Source: Bacteroidota bacterium (GTDB lineage: Bacteria; Bacteroidota; Bacteroidia; Chitinophagales; Chitinophagaceae). Taken from it: a DNA stretch of 64,000 nt. Both the position numbers and the translations under genes were made by a program. The notes under the pieces are model-generated. The model did no database searches, was not told the DNA's origin, and saw nothing but the letters and a program-made list of their open reading frames with translations. This document shows, one piece after another, positions 44,564 to 54,920 of this stretch (positions are counted from its first letter, which is position 1; every line of letters begins with the position of its first letter). Location: the NCBI GenBank assembly GCA_947457075.1, contig CANGUG010000015.1, positions 35,079 to 99,078 on the forward strand, written 5' to 3'.

Positions 44564-45307
44564 TTAAATCACTTTTGCTTCTTCTTTTAAAAGTCTTACC
44601 AACTCATCCATATTGGCAGGGTCCACTAATTTCACGCCTGATTTAGCTGGCGGTAGTTCAAAGTTTTTAATATGGGTAGTTGCCGAAGAAACGCTTGCTT
44701 CTGTTACTTTTAGCGGTTTAGTTCTAGCAGCCATAATTCCCCTCATATTGGGAATTCTTTGCTCCGCCATTCCTTTTTGACAACTAATAATAGCAGGTAA
44801 ATTTAATTCACAGGTTTCTTCACCTCCATCAATTTCTCTCACTACATGAAGCGAATTTCCATTAATATCCAATTTAACTGCAGCAGAGATGAAATTTTGA
44901 TCAAGTAGTGCGCAAAGCATTGATCCAATACTCGCACTATTATAGTCGATCGTTTCTTTACCGGTTAATACTAAATCGTAGGCACCTTCTTTTGCAATGG
45001 CTGCAATTTCCTGGGCCACTACAAATGAGTCGTTACTATTATTATTTACGCGAATGGCTTCATCACCACCCAAAGCAAGGGCTTTTCTAATGATGGGTTC
45101 AGTGTCAGCACCACCAACCGTAATTAGGTGAATAGTCACTGCTGCATCTTTTTCTTTTAATTCAATTGCTTTAACTAATGAATACCATTCGTCATAAGGA
45201 TTAATGATCCATTGCACTCCGTTTTCATCTAACTTTGTATTACCTTCGGTGAAAGCAATTTTAGTGGTAGTGTCAGGTGTTTTACTGATACAAACTAAGA
45301 TCTTCAT
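44564..45307 (-). CDS. etfB: Electron transfer flavoprotein beta subunit
   Basis: A 247-aa ETF beta (FixA) subunit beginning MKILVCISKTPDTTTKIAF. The track starts three codons earlier at TTG 45316; I take ATG 45307 because ETF beta proteins begin with this motif. The AMP-binding signature is visible in DLVLTGKETIDYNSASIGSMLCALLDQ. The upstream promoter box is TATATTTG at 45355-45362. No electron-transferring dehydrogenase is adjacent. Confidence 0.94.
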   Translation of the reverse strand: MKILVCISKTPDTTTKIAFTEGNTKLDENGVQWIINPYDEWYSLVKAIELKEKDAAVTIHLITVGGADTEPIIRKALALGGDEAIRVNNNSNDSFVVAQEIAAIAKEGAYDLVLTGKETIDYNSASIGSMLCALLDQNFISAAVKLDINGNSLHVVREIDGGEETCELNLPAIISCQKGMAEQRIPNMRGIMAARTKPLKVTEASVSSATTHIKNFELPPAKSGVKLVDPANMDELVRLLKEEAKVI

Positions 45308-45354
45308 GATAGCCAATTTTGTTTTTTAATAAATAGTTGTTTATGCAACTAATG

Positions 45355-45362
45355 CAAATATA
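45355..45362 (-). promoter_or_regulatory. -7 box TATATTTG for etfBA
   Basis: Exact TAnnTTTG on the minus strand, 47 nt before the etfB ATG. Confidence 0.45.
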
Positions 45363-45401
45363 GGATAGTTTTTTGACCCAAAACATTGAATTTTTTATAG
45401 G

Positions 45402-45713
45402 ATGAATAGAATAGAAAAAATATTGGAATTTTTAGCCCAACAGCCCAAGGATAATTTCCTGAGACATGCTTTGGCATTAGAATACATTAAAATGGAGGAG
45501 CTTCAAAAGGCCCGCAATTTATTCCTTGAAATTTTACAAGAATCCCCTGATTATGTAGGTTCCTATTATCATTTGGCTAAAGTTTTAACCCTATTACAGG
45601 AAAAAGAGGCTGCCATAGAATGGTATGAAAAGGGGATGGCTGCGGCCAAATTGGCTAAGGACGACCATGCATACAGGGAGCTACAAGGTGCTTACGAGGA
45701 ACTAGTTTATTAG
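45402..45713 (+). CDS. Small tetratricopeptide repeat protein
   Basis: A 103-aa protein with about two and a half TPR helix pairs: AQQPKDNFLRHALALEYIKMEELQKARNLFLEIL, then ESPDYVGSYYHLAKVLTLLQEKEAAIEWYEKGM. No signal peptide or membrane helix. It probably acts as a cytoplasmic protein-protein adaptor; partner unknown. It is convergent with the next gene and divergent from etfB. Confidence 0.8.
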   Translation: MNRIEKILEFLAQQPKDNFLRHALALEYIKMEELQKARNLFLEILQESPDYVGSYYHLAKVLTLLQEKEAAIEWYEKGMAAAKLAKDDHAYRELQGAYEELVY

Positions 45714-45731
45714 TTAAAAATAAACGGGAGC

Positions 45732-46301
45732 TTAGTCAAAGGTCAATCGGTCACCTAATTTTTTGTCAATCATTAAAAAGAAATCCTCCGGTTTATAAGT
45801 TCTCCACTTTTCAAAGTCCATTAATTCAATATACCTATTTAATTTTTTTTGTAAGAAATCGTGCTGCGAAGCTTGGTGCATATTTACCATCACTGCCCAT
45901 CCGTTTTCGTCGGCTAATTCCTCGTATAATTCTTCATAATAATCTCTGTCGCCATTGTGAAAATTAAAAACATTTTCACCAATCAGAATAAATTTATAAA
46001 TGCCTTCGTCCATTAATTTTTCTAAAATTTCACGTTTCAAGGTCATGATATCATTTTCAATGGCATCATTCCACTCTCCAATCATTTCGATAATGGCAAA
46101 GCCCAAATCGTAATCGGCATAAATAATTTTTAGGTACAAGGTTTTGCTACCCATTTCATCCCACTGTGGATGGATATAATAATTGTAAACTGTTTGAGAG
46201 AACTCAAATTCGCTATAAGTTTGACCAAAAAAAGGGGACCTTGCATCTTCCTCAGCCATATACAAATGTCGCCAGTGATAATAAGGTTCAATCTCGTGCA
46301 T
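45732..46301 (-). CDS. Conserved hypothetical protein
   Basis: A 189-aa acidic cytoplasmic protein, rich in Tyr, Glu and Asp. I do not recognise a named domain. It has no signal peptide and no cysteines. The track starts at TTG 46307; ATG 46301 (MHEIEPYYHWRHLY) is the better start. It follows a GlcNAc-kinase-like gene by 6 nt, so the two are probably co-transcribed. Sequence style suggests a Bacteroidota-restricted conserved protein, but this is impression only. Confidence 0.65.
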   Translation of the reverse strand: MHEIEPYYHWRHLYMAEEDARSPFFGQTYSEFEFSQTVYNYYIHPQWDEMGSKTLYLKIIYADYDLGFAIIEMIGEWNDAIENDIMTLKREILEKLMDEGIYKFILIGENVFNFHNGDRDYYEELYEELADENGWAVMVNMHQASQHDFLQKKLNRYIELMDFEKWRTYKPEDFFLMIDKKLGDRLTFD

Positions 46302-46307
46302 GCCCAA

Positions 46308-47159
46308 TTACTTTTCTTGCTGATGGTAAACTAGTAAGCCTTCCATGGGAGATTTTATAATTTTCCCAATTTCAAGTTCATAAGCGGTTGCTAATTGTTG
46401 GATCACATCCCTAAAAACATAAGCCACAGAACCTGCAAAATGAATGGGGTACAACCAGGATTCATTCAATTTGTTTAAATGGGCAAAAAAGAAATCGTTA
46501 ATACCATCTTCAATAATATTTTCAATCATATAATGTCCTCGATGCGCTGATAAAAATTCGGCAAATGAAGCCATGTATCTATTAGGAAGGGGTTGCTTAT
46601 AAATTGAATCTAAAATTTGATCCTTATTCACTTGGTATTTACTTTCAAATGAATGCATTAATTCCTCATCGAATGTTTGGTATAAATAATATTGTAATAC
46701 TTTTTTGCCTAAATAGGCGCCACTTCCTTCATCCCCTAAAACATAGCCAAGGCCGGGGCTATTTTTAACAATTTTCTTCCCATTATAATACCCTGTATTG
46801 GAGCCGGTGCCTAAAATGCAAGCAACACCTTTATGGTGTTGACAAGTCGCGCGCGCAACAGCAACTAAATCGGTTTGAATGTCTAATTTGGCTTTAGAAA
46901 AAACCGATTTTAATGCTTTTTTAATTGAAGCCACATTTAATGGATTACTTAATCCAGTGCCATAAAAATAAACGGCATCAATAGAAGATGGGTCGATTTT
47001 TTTTTGAAAACCCTTTTGAATTGTTTCAATTATTTGACTCGTTGACAAAAAATAGGGGCTAATACCAATGGTCGTAATTGTTTTTTTCTGTTTCCCAATT
47101 ACAAGGGTCCATTGGCACTTGGTAGCGCCACTATCGGCGATGATATAATTGTTTCGCAT
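46308..47159 (-). CDS. BadF/BadG-type ATPase, N-acetylglucosamine kinase-like
   Basis: A 283-aa ASKHA-fold kinase. Phosphate 1 is IIADSGATKCQWTLV at the N-terminus; phosphate 2 is VACILGTGSNTGYYNGKK; adenosine-region glycines are GLGYVLGDEGSGAYLGKKVL. Length fits small-molecule kinases of the BadF/GlcNAc kinase group, which may recycle cell-wall GlcNAc. It lacks the cysteines of benzoyl-CoA reductase activators, so that role is unlikely. Confidence 0.75.
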   Translation of the reverse strand: MRNNYIIADSGATKCQWTLVIGKQKKTITTIGISPYFLSTSQIIETIQKGFQKKIDPSSIDAVYFYGTGLSNPLNVASIKKALKSVFSKAKLDIQTDLVAVARATCQHHKGVACILGTGSNTGYYNGKKIVKNSPGLGYVLGDEGSGAYLGKKVLQYYLYQTFDEELMHSFESKYQVNKDQILDSIYKQPLPNRYMASFAEFLSAHRGHYMIENIIEDGINDFFFAHLNKLNESWLYPIHFAGSVAYVFRDVIQQLATAYELEIGKIIKSPMEGLLVYHQQEK

Positions 47160-47221
47160 GGGTAAATTCTTATGTGTGAAAATAACCTTTTTACTGTAAT
47201 TTTAGCCGATAGAATATTAAC

Positions 47222-48793
47222 ATGCAAGAAAATAACAAATCAAACTGGTTTACGCCCTTCTCTTATGCGATTGTATTAATTATCGGGCTAGGCATTGGTC
47301 TTTTTTTTAAGGGTAATTTTTCCCTGCAAAGTTTTACAATGAATGGAGCAAATCCAATACAAGAGATATTGGATTTAGTAAAAACAAAATATGTTGAAGA
47401 ATTAAAAGGGGATAGTGCGGAAATAAAATTGGCTAATTATTATTTAGCTCAACTAGATCCTCATTCAGTATATATAGCGCCTTCGGAGTTGAACGACGTA
47501 AATGAGCAACTTATGTCCAATTTTAAAGGAATTGGCATTGAGTTTCAGCAATACCGTGATAGCATATTTGTATCCTATGTAATAAAAGGGGGGCCTGCTG
47601 AAAAAGCGGGGGTGCAATTGGGCGATATTTTATTAAAAGCAGATGATTCTATAAAGCTTTCTGGGAAAAAATGGGATGCGGAGCAAATAAGGGCAAAAAT
47701 TAAGGGACCAGATAATACAAAAGTGAAACTTCAAATTTTATCGGGGAAAACCACCAAGGAAATTGTGATTACCAGGGGCAATGTACCTGTTTCATCGGTG
47801 GATGCAGCTTATCAAATAAAGCCTGGCGTTGGTTATATCCGAATTAACAAATTTGCAGATAGGACCTATGAAACCTTTATGCAAGCGTTAGAATCGCTTA
47901 TTAAAGACAGTGTTAAATCATTAGTGATTGATTTGAGGGGTAATGGGGGAGGTTTGCTTTCAGAAGCAGTTGCTATTGCCGATGAACTCATTCCAGGGAA
48001 TAAATTATTGGTATATACACAGGGAGCACACTCTCCTAAAACAGAATATGTTAGTAAAAGAGAGGGACTGTTTGAGGAAGGCGACATCACTGTTTGGATG
48101 GATGAGTCCTCGGCTTCAGCGAGTGAAGTATTGGCCGGTGCTTTGCAGGATTGGGACAGAGCAACTATTATTGGAAGAAGGTCCTATGGCAAGGGTTTGG
48201 TGCAACAACAATATAGGTTATCCAATGGAGGCGCTGTAAGAATTACCACAGCAAAATATTTTACCCCATTGGGTAGAAACATTCAACGACCTTACGAGCA
48301 AGGTAAGATGGCGTATGAGCATGACTTAATGAACCGAATACAAGACAATGCAAAGGGCAAGCAAGATACGGCTGCAAAAGGTAAAGCGTTTAAAACACCA
48401 AAAGGGCGTTTAGTATATGGTGGCGGCGGAATTTATCCCGATAAGTGGGTGAATCCCAATGCGCTTATTTTGGATTCGGCGTATCGAATGATTGTAGAAC
48501 AAAGTTTACTCAATGACTTTGTATTGCATTGGTATATAGCCGAGCAACAAAATATTAAAAAGTACAAGAATACAAAGGACTTTTTAACGGGGTATCAGAA
48601 AGTGGATTTATGGAGTGCATTGGTCAAGTTTGCCAATCCCCAACAAAAAAATAATTTAAGGGCAGTTGAAAAAAATAAAACGCAAATTCAAAACCAATTG
48701 CTTGCTTTGATTGCAAGGATGCAGTGGTATAAGCAAGGATATTTTGAAGTGCAAAATGCATTGAACCCGCAAATAGGAGAGATGATACCTTAA
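47222..48793 (+). CDS. S41 family C-terminal processing protease
   Basis: A 523-aa protease with an N-terminal signal or anchor (PFSYAIVLIIGLGIGLFF). A PDZ domain (about 95-180, with GGPAEKAGVQLGDILL) precedes the S41 domain. The catalytic serine is in DESSASASEVLAGAL and the lysine in GRRSYGKGLVQQQY. CtpA-like enzymes cleave C-termini of periplasmic proteins. There is an about 100-residue C-terminal extension. A TAATTTTA box is about 15 nt before the ATG. Confidence 0.92.
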   Translation: MQENNKSNWFTPFSYAIVLIIGLGIGLFFKGNFSLQSFTMNGANPIQEILDLVKTKYVEELKGDSAEIKLANYYLAQLDPHSVYIAPSELNDVNEQLMSNFKGIGIEFQQYRDSIFVSYVIKGGPAEKAGVQLGDILLKADDSIKLSGKKWDAEQIRAKIKGPDNTKVKLQILSGKTTKEIVITRGNVPVSSVDAAYQIKPGVGYIRINKFADRTYETFMQALESLIKDSVKSLVIDLRGNGGGLLSEAVAIADELIPGNKLLVYTQGAHSPKTEYVSKREGLFEEGDITVWMDESSASASEVLAGALQDWDRATIIGRRSYGKGLVQQQYRLSNGGAVRITTAKYFTPLGRNIQRPYEQGKMAYEHDLMNRIQDNAKGKQDTAAKGKAFKTPKGRLVYGGGGIYPDKWVNPNALILDSAYRMIVEQSLLNDFVLHWYIAEQQNIKKYKNTKDFLTGYQKVDLWSALVKFANPQQKNNLRAVEKNKTQIQNQLLALIARMQWYKQGYFEVQNALNPQIGEMIP

Positions 48794-48966
48794 ATCCTTT
48801 TTATTATTTTTGGTTCATCTTTCTTTTTTCCATTCACTTTGTCTCAGTTGGTTTGAGCATTGTACAATCGACCTTATGGGCAATGCAGTTTGCTTTTTTT
48901 AATGTAAATTTCAGAAAGTCCATGATTTTTAGTTGTATATTTAACACAATTAATTCTTTACTATTT

Positions 48967-50316
48967 ATGAAACCTATTTTACTAGCAATTTTACTTTTGT
49001 TTGTCGTTGAAATTTCGTTTGCACAAGTAATTGTAAAGCGAGATCCAGAAATTGAATCCATGCTGAATGAAATAAGTGCGGACTCTTTAAAAGTAAATAT
49101 GTATAAGTTAGTCTCATTTGGCACTAGAAATACATTGAGTACACAACTAAGTGCAACCAGGGGTATTGGAGCTGCCAGAAATTGGATACTAGGTAAGTTT
49201 CATGAATATGCTAAAAATTCAAATGGTAGATTAACTGCCTTTATTGATACAGTGAGGTATATGCCAGACGGTAAGCGTGTTGATAGACCCATTAATTTAG
49301 GCAATGTGGTGGCCACTTTAAAAGGGACAGATCCAAATGATAAACGCATTTTTATCATAAGTGGTCATATGGATAATATGAGAACCAAAGTAATGGACAG
49401 CGTAGGGGATGCACCAGGTGCAAATGATGATGGAAGTGGAACAGTAGCGGTGATGGAGTGTGCAAGAGTAATGAGTAAGCGTTCATTTCCCGCAACAATT
49501 ATTTTTGTGACCGTTGCTGGAGAGGAACAAGGTTTGATTGGTGCCAACTTTATGGCAAAAAAAGCAAGGAAAGAGAATTGGGCAATTGAAGCTGTTTTAA
49601 ACAATGATATAATGGGTAGTAATAACAGTAATGAAACCAATATTATTGACAATACCAAGTTGCGTGTTTTTAGTGAAGGCCTTTCAATCACAGATACTGG
49701 TAAAGCAGCAATGCAGTTAAGACAACTAGGGCTTGAAAATGATGGGAGATCAAGACAATTGGCAAGATATATTAAAGAAGTAGCTGAACGCTATATTGAT
49801 AATATGCAAATTGTAATGATTTATCGCAATGACCGTTTTTTAAGAGGAGGAGATCATACCCCTTTTGTAGAGAATGGCTATGCTGCAGTTAGATTTACTG
49901 AAATGAATGAAAATTATACGCGTCAACACCAGGATGTTAGAACGGAAAATGGAATAGCGTATGGTGATTTACCTGAGCATATTGATTTTGAATATTTAAG
50001 AAAAAATAGTGGCGTGAATTTGGCGAACCTAGCAAATTTAGCAAAAGCACCCTCCGTTCCAGAGGAGGTTAAAGTGGATGTAAGTAAATTAAGTAATTCA
50101 ACTTATTTATATTGGAAGTCTCCAAAAACGGGTCGCGCAAAAGGATATTATATTTTAATAAGAGAAACAACAAGCCCGGTTTGGCAAAAGAAAATTTACA
50201 CCGAACAATTAAATATAAGAATGCCCTTTAGTAAAGACAATTACTTCTTTGGAGTACAAAGTGTCAATGAATTGGGTAATGAAAGTTTACCAGTGATTCC
50301 AGCGGTAGGCAGATAA
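48967..50316 (+). CDS. Secreted M28 family zinc aminopeptidase
   Basis: A 449-aa protein starting at ATG 48967 with a signal peptide (MKPILLAILLLFVVEISFAQ). The track's TTG at 48853 adds 38 residues with no support. M28 metal ligands are in ISGHMDNM (His), PGANDDGSGTVAVME (Asp), VAGEEQGLIGANFM (Glu) and LNNDIMGSN (Asp), and GGDHTPF carries the last His. A C-terminal fibronectin-type-III-like domain (about 360-449) may bind substrate or surface. Periplasmic or extracellular peptide turnover is likely. Confidence 0.9.
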   Translation: MKPILLAILLLFVVEISFAQVIVKRDPEIESMLNEISADSLKVNMYKLVSFGTRNTLSTQLSATRGIGAARNWILGKFHEYAKNSNGRLTAFIDTVRYMPDGKRVDRPINLGNVVATLKGTDPNDKRIFIISGHMDNMRTKVMDSVGDAPGANDDGSGTVAVMECARVMSKRSFPATIIFVTVAGEEQGLIGANFMAKKARKENWAIEAVLNNDIMGSNNSNETNIIDNTKLRVFSEGLSITDTGKAAMQLRQLGLENDGRSRQLARYIKEVAERYIDNMQIVMIYRNDRFLRGGDHTPFVENGYAAVRFTEMNENYTRQHQDVRTENGIAYGDLPEHIDFEYLRKNSGVNLANLANLAKAPSVPEEVKVDVSKLSNSTYLYWKSPKTGRAKGYYILIRETTSPVWQKKIYTEQLNIRMPFSKDNYFFGVQSVNELGNESLPVIPAVGR

Positions 50317-50456
50317 GTGATCGTATTGCCTTTGATTTGTCCACCCAACTGTTGCAAACCTATGAAAATCAATAGATTGCATTTTTTATGATATAAGAAA
50401 ATAGTTACATAGTTTAGTTTGTAAATTTATAAGAATTCCTATCTTTATTATCAATT

Positions 50457-50882
50457 ATGAAAACAGTAAAACTTTTATTAGTAGCCCTTCCTTTTTTACT
50501 TGCTTCTTGTAGTAAAGGAGGAGAATCTCCAGCACCTAAACCACCAGACCCTCCAAAGCCAACAGAGGCGACAATTAACTTTACCGTTGATAAGGATCCA
50601 GGAGCAGGAAGTATTTTAGGAGTGGTTGGTACATCTCAACCTATTGTTGTCAAAGTCACATCAGTACTTCCCACAGGAGGCGTTACAATAAATGTTCAGG
50701 TTACTAGGGATTCAGATAATTCTACTGTATTTACAAATTCAAATTCTAGTGTTGCTATAGATAATAATGTGACAATTTCTGGATTAACAGCAGGTGTATT
50801 GTGTACTGCAACAGTAACGGTAACTTCAAAGTCAACCATTACCAATACAAAGTCTATATCATTTAAATTAGCGTCTAAGTAA
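50457..50882 (+). CDS. Small lipoprotein with Ig-like domain
   Basis: A 141-aa predicted lipoprotein (LLVALPFLLASCSKGG, lipobox cysteine C18). A proline-rich spacer (APKPPDPPKPTE) leads to a beta-rich domain (ATINFTVDKDPG onward, TVTVTSKSTITNTKSISFKL) resembling an immunoglobulin-like or fibronectin type fold. Function unknown. Convergent with the next gene. Confidence 0.7.
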   Translation: MKTVKLLLVALPFLLASCSKGGESPAPKPPDPPKPTEATINFTVDKDPGAGSILGVVGTSQPIVVKVTSVLPTGGVTINVQVTRDSDNSTVFTNSNSSVAIDNNVTISGLTAGVLCTATVTVTSKSTITNTKSISFKLASK

Positions 50883-50907
50883 TTTTTAAAACTGCTAGGT
50901 TCAGTTT

Positions 50908-51723
50908 TTATTTTTTATTTTTCGGACCTGTAGGAAAAGTATATCCCAAATTCAAAATGAATTCAAGTGTACCAAAACTTTGGCTAGCTTTTCCTTGGTA
51001 AACATCAAGGCCATAATAATAAGCATAATCCAATTTGCCGGCAAATTCAAGGTATAAGCCTTTTTTATAAGTACTTCTTAGGGCGTATTCAACACCTGTA
51101 TTCCAGCCGCCAAGTTGAAATTTGGCATCATTTTTTTCTCCAAACAATGAATTTTCCACATGAGGAATAACTGGTCCAACGCCAATTTTTGCTAATCCAT
51201 CGATGTCAAAGTATTTGTTTGAAATTTTATTGAATCTGTTTCTCTTAACTATGTTGAATAATAAAAAATTAGCCCCATTGTTTAAATAGTAATAGTTTCT
51301 TGATTTACCAGTACCTGTTTTTGAAAAAACAAAACTTGAGTCAATAGGTCGGCCACCATAAGTACCCACCATACGCACTGTTTGATTGTCTCTAAACAAA
51401 GCCTTCGTGTGGTCAAAATTAATTTCAAATGCAAGGTCCTTTTCGAAAAAATAACCAATCCGATAATTGTATTGTGGGATACTCAACTCCATAGTTAATA
51501 ATGCATGATCCCAGCCTGGATTATCTACCAATTGAGTATTTTTGAAAACAAAATTATTGCCTAAGTTTTGTTGGAAAACACTTACGTTAGTTCGTGTATA
51601 CCATTCTTTGTTATAACCCCATGAAAAATAAAATTCTCCTTTTCTTAGTTCACTTTGAGCAACTACATTGAGTGTCAGGGTCAGTAATATGAATGCAAAA
51701 CTTACTTTAGCAATTATTTTCAA
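50908..51723 (-). CDS. Outer-membrane beta-barrel protein (hypothetical)
   Basis: A 271-aa protein from a TTG start, with a signal peptide ending NVVAQ. The mature chain is rich in alternating aromatic and small residues (GEFYFSWGYNKEWYTRTN, YNYRIGYFFEKDLAFEINFDH) and ends with a beta-strand-like tail LEFILNLGYTF. These are features of an outer-membrane beta-barrel. No specific family is recognised, and a transport role cannot be inferred. Confidence 0.65.
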   Translation of the reverse strand: MKIIAKVSFAFILLTLTLNVVAQSELRKGEFYFSWGYNKEWYTRTNVSVFQQNLGNNFVFKNTQLVDNPGWDHALLTMELSIPQYNYRIGYFFEKDLAFEINFDHTKALFRDNQTVRMVGTYGGRPIDSSFVFSKTGTGKSRNYYYLNNGANFLLFNIVKRNRFNKISNKYFDIDGLAKIGVGPVIPHVENSLFGEKNDAKFQLGGWNTGVEYALRSTYKKGLYLEFAGKLDYAYYYGLDVYQGKASQSFGTLEFILNLGYTFPTGPKNKK

Positions 51724-51822
51724 TTTGTTTCTTTTTGTAAAGGTACTGTAATTTACACTTTGAATAAGTATAATATCAATTGTACCTCAATTTTAGGTAA
51801 TTTCGCATTCGAATAATTGATT

Positions 51823-54735
51823 ATGAAGCAGCCACTAAAACATCTTTCTACTTTATTAGCAGGGGATTTGTTTTATGACAAAATGATGCGTACATTATAT
51901 GCTACAGACGCTTCAAGTTACAGAGAGTTGCCGTTGGCTGTGGCAATTCCAAAAACAAAAAATGATATTGCTGTTTTAATTGATTTTGCAGCAAAAAATA
52001 ATACATCCTTAATTCCAAGAACAGCAGGTACCTCATTGGCTGGACAAGTGGTGGGTAATGGAATTGTAGTTGACGTTTCAAAACATTTTAATAAAATTAT
52101 AGAATTTAACAAGGAGGAGCAATGGGTGCGTGTGCAACCTGGTGTTATTAGAGATGAGTTAAATTTATTTTTAAAAGAACATGGTTTATTTTTTGGACCT
52201 GAAACATCCACAGCAAACAGGGCAATGATTGGTGGAATGGTGGGTAATAATTCATGTGGCTCCAATTCGGTTGTATATCGAAGTACTAGAGAACATTTAT
52301 TGGAAGTAACTGCTTTTTTAAGTGATGGATCTGAAGTAGTTTTTAATAGCTTGTCCACCGATGATTTTCATGCAAAATGTGCGCTCCCAAGTTTAGAAGG
52401 TAATATTTATAAATCGGTTCGAAGTATTTTGGGCAATTATGATAATCAGGTTGAAATAAGAAAAGAATTTCCTAAAAAATCGGTAGAGCGAAGAAACACA
52501 GGGTATGCCATTGATTTATTAATTGAAACTGATCCCTTTACTGCAGGAGGAGCGCCCTTTAATTTTTGTAGTTTAATAGCAGGTTCTGAAGGAACCCTTG
52601 CTTTTATCACAGAAATTAAACTAAATGTTGTGCCGGCACCTCCTAAAGAAACGGGATTGTTATGTGTACATTTTTATTCGATAGATGAAAGTTTACATGC
52701 CAATTTAATTGGTTTAAAATACAAACCAAGTGCTAGTGAATTAATTGATCATTATATTTTAGAATGCACAAAGGAAAATACAGCGCAAAGTAAAAACCGT
52801 TTTTTTGTACAAGGTGATCCTGGAGCCATACTAGTTATTGAATTTGTAAAAGAAACTAGGGAGGAAATTTTGGCATTGACCCATGCGGTAGAAGCTGAAA
52901 TGCGCGCTGCGGGATTAGGTTATCATTTTCCAGTTTTATTTGGGGAGGACACCAAAAAAATATGGACCCTACGCAAAGCTGGCTTAGGTTTGCTGAGTAA
53001 TTTACCAGGGGATGAAAAAGCAGTGCCCGTAATTGAGGATACCGCTGTGGATGTAAATGATTTACCCAATTATATCAGAGATTTTAATGAAATTTTAAAG
53101 AATCATGGTTTGTATTCGGTGCATTATGCACATGCAGGTTCAGGAGAGATTCACTTAAGGCCCATCATTAATTTAAAAACCAAGGAAGGCAATCAATTGT
53201 TTCGCACTATTGCCGAAGAAGTAGCCACCCTTGTTAAAAAATACAATGGTTCCTTAAGTGGGGAACATGGAGATGGAAGATTAAGAGGAGAGTTTATTAA
53301 AAAAATGGTAGGGGAGAAAAATTATGCTTTATTAAAACAGGTTAAAACCATTTGGGATCCCAATAACATTTTTAATCCCAATAAAATTGTGGATACCCCT
53401 TCCATGAATACTATGTTGCGTTATGAGCCAGGACAATTTACCCCTGAGTTTAAAACCATCTTCAGATTCCATCATCAGGATATATTGCAACATGCGGAAC
53501 AATGTAATGGTTCGGGAGATTGCAGAAAAACACATTTGTCTGGTGGAACTATGTGTCCTTCCTATATGGCTACTAGGAATGAAAAAGATACAACAAGGGC
53601 ACGTGCTAATATCTTAAGAGAGTTTTTAACACATTCAGATAAGCAAAATAGGTATGATCATAAGGAAATTTATGATGTAATGAGTTTGTGTTTAAGTTGC
53701 AAGGCTTGTAAAAGTGAGTGTCCTTCCAATGTGGATATGGCAAAATTGAAAGCTGAGTTCTTACAACATTATTATGATGCAAATGGCGTTCCATTTAGGT
53801 CAAAATTAATTGCCAATTTCACCGCAACAGCTAAATTGGGCTCATTGATGCCTTCAGTATATAATTTTGTGATGCATAATGCGATTACTGGGGGCCTTTT
53901 AAAAAAGATTTCAGGCTTTGCTTTGAAAAGATCCATGCCTTCTATGTCCACACAAACACTTGAGAAATGGTATCGTAAAAATTATATTGCTCCCTCCAAT
54001 CCAATTAAGAAATTGTATTTATTCTGCGACGAGTTTACCAACTATAACGACGCGGCTATTGGGATAAAAGGGGTTCAATTATTAACTAAGCTTGGGTATG
54101 AAGTAATTATTCCCAAACATATAGAAAGTGGAAGAACTTGGTTATCCAAAGGGCTGGTAAGAAAAGCAAAAGAAATTGCCAATACCAATATTCCCTTATT
54201 AGGCTCAATCGTATCCCCTCAAACACCAATTATCGGTTTCGAACCCTCGGCTATTTTAACCTTCCGTGACGAGTATCCCGATTTAGCCACTGATGAAAAT
54301 CTTGCCACTGCAAAACTATTGGCTAAAAATAGTTTTTTCGTCGATGAATTTCTCGCCCAAGAAATGGCGGCAGGTTTAATTTCAAAAGATAGGTTTACAC
54401 AATCCCCCAAAACCATATTATTACATGGGCATTGCCAGCAAAAAGCAGTGGGATCATTAGCCGATTCTGTAACTATATTGTCATTTCCTTCCAATTATAA
54501 AGTAGAAACGATCCCATCAGGATGTTGCGGAATGGCTGGTTCTTTTGGATATGAAAAAGAACATTATGAAGTTTCTATGAATATTGGTGAATTGGTATTA
54601 TTCCCGAAAGTGCGTGAAAATTTGCATCATGCAATTATCGCAGCGCCAGGAACAAGTTGTCGTCATCAAATTAAAGACGGGACTGGTGCAAAAGCATTGC
54701 ATACGGTTGAAGTGTTATATGATGCTTTGCAATAA
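51823..54735 (+). CDS. FAD-linked oxidase with C-terminal Fe-S domain
   Basis: A 970-aa fusion; ATG 51823 (MKQPLKHLSTLL) is preferred over the track's TTG. The N-terminal half has the PCMH-type FAD domain (IPRTAGTSLAGQVVGNGIVV, GNNSCGSNSV) and an FAD-oxidase C domain (HAGSGEIHLRPI, LSGEHGDGRLRGEF). The second half has two ferredoxin cysteine clusters (CNGSGDCRKTHLSGGTMCPSY, CLSCKACKSECPSNVDMAK) and a CCG-type region (SGCCGMAGSFGYEKEHYE). This fits D-lactate or D-2-hydroxyglutarate dehydrogenase-like enzymes; substrate uncertain. It lies alone. Confidence 0.88.
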   Translation: MKQPLKHLSTLLAGDLFYDKMMRTLYATDASSYRELPLAVAIPKTKNDIAVLIDFAAKNNTSLIPRTAGTSLAGQVVGNGIVVDVSKHFNKIIEFNKEEQWVRVQPGVIRDELNLFLKEHGLFFGPETSTANRAMIGGMVGNNSCGSNSVVYRSTREHLLEVTAFLSDGSEVVFNSLSTDDFHAKCALPSLEGNIYKSVRSILGNYDNQVEIRKEFPKKSVERRNTGYAIDLLIETDPFTAGGAPFNFCSLIAGSEGTLAFITEIKLNVVPAPPKETGLLCVHFYSIDESLHANLIGLKYKPSASELIDHYILECTKENTAQSKNRFFVQGDPGAILVIEFVKETREEILALTHAVEAEMRAAGLGYHFPVLFGEDTKKIWTLRKAGLGLLSNLPGDEKAVPVIEDTAVDVNDLPNYIRDFNEILKNHGLYSVHYAHAGSGEIHLRPIINLKTKEGNQLFRTIAEEVATLVKKYNGSLSGEHGDGRLRGEFIKKMVGEKNYALLKQVKTIWDPNNIFNPNKIVDTPSMNTMLRYEPGQFTPEFKTIFRFHHQDILQHAEQCNGSGDCRKTHLSGGTMCPSYMATRNEKDTTRARANILREFLTHSDKQNRYDHKEIYDVMSLCLSCKACKSECPSNVDMAKLKAEFLQHYYDANGVPFRSKLIANFTATAKLGSLMPSVYNFVMHNAITGGLLKKISGFALKRSMPSMSTQTLEKWYRKNYIAPSNPIKKLYLFCDEFTNYNDAAIGIKGVQLLTKLGYEVIIPKHIESGRTWLSKGLVRKAKEIANTNIPLLGSIVSPQTPIIGFEPSAILTFRDEYPDLATDENLATAKLLAKNSFFVDEFLAQEMAAGLISKDRFTQSPKTILLHGHCQQKAVGSLADSVTILSFPSNYKVETIPSGCCGMAGSFGYEKEHYEVSMNIGELVLFPKVRENLHHAIIAAPGTSCRHQIKDGTGAKALHTVEVLYDALQ

Positions 54736-54920
54736 AATAAATTTCACTAATCAATTCAATGTATATATAAAAAATAAATATGTAGTGTATTTGTATACAT
54801 ATATATATAAACGGTTTTTCATTTCCCAACAGCACAGTTAGTGCAAACTTTCATGTTTAATAAATTGTTAATTTATTTTCCTTATTTTAGACATATATTA
54901 AATAATTAAAAACTAACAAA

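Noticed and set aside
46308-47159. Activator of benzoyl-CoA or 2-hydroxyacyl-CoA dehydratase
   Set aside because: The cysteine motif of Fe-S activators is absent and no dehydratase genes are nearby.
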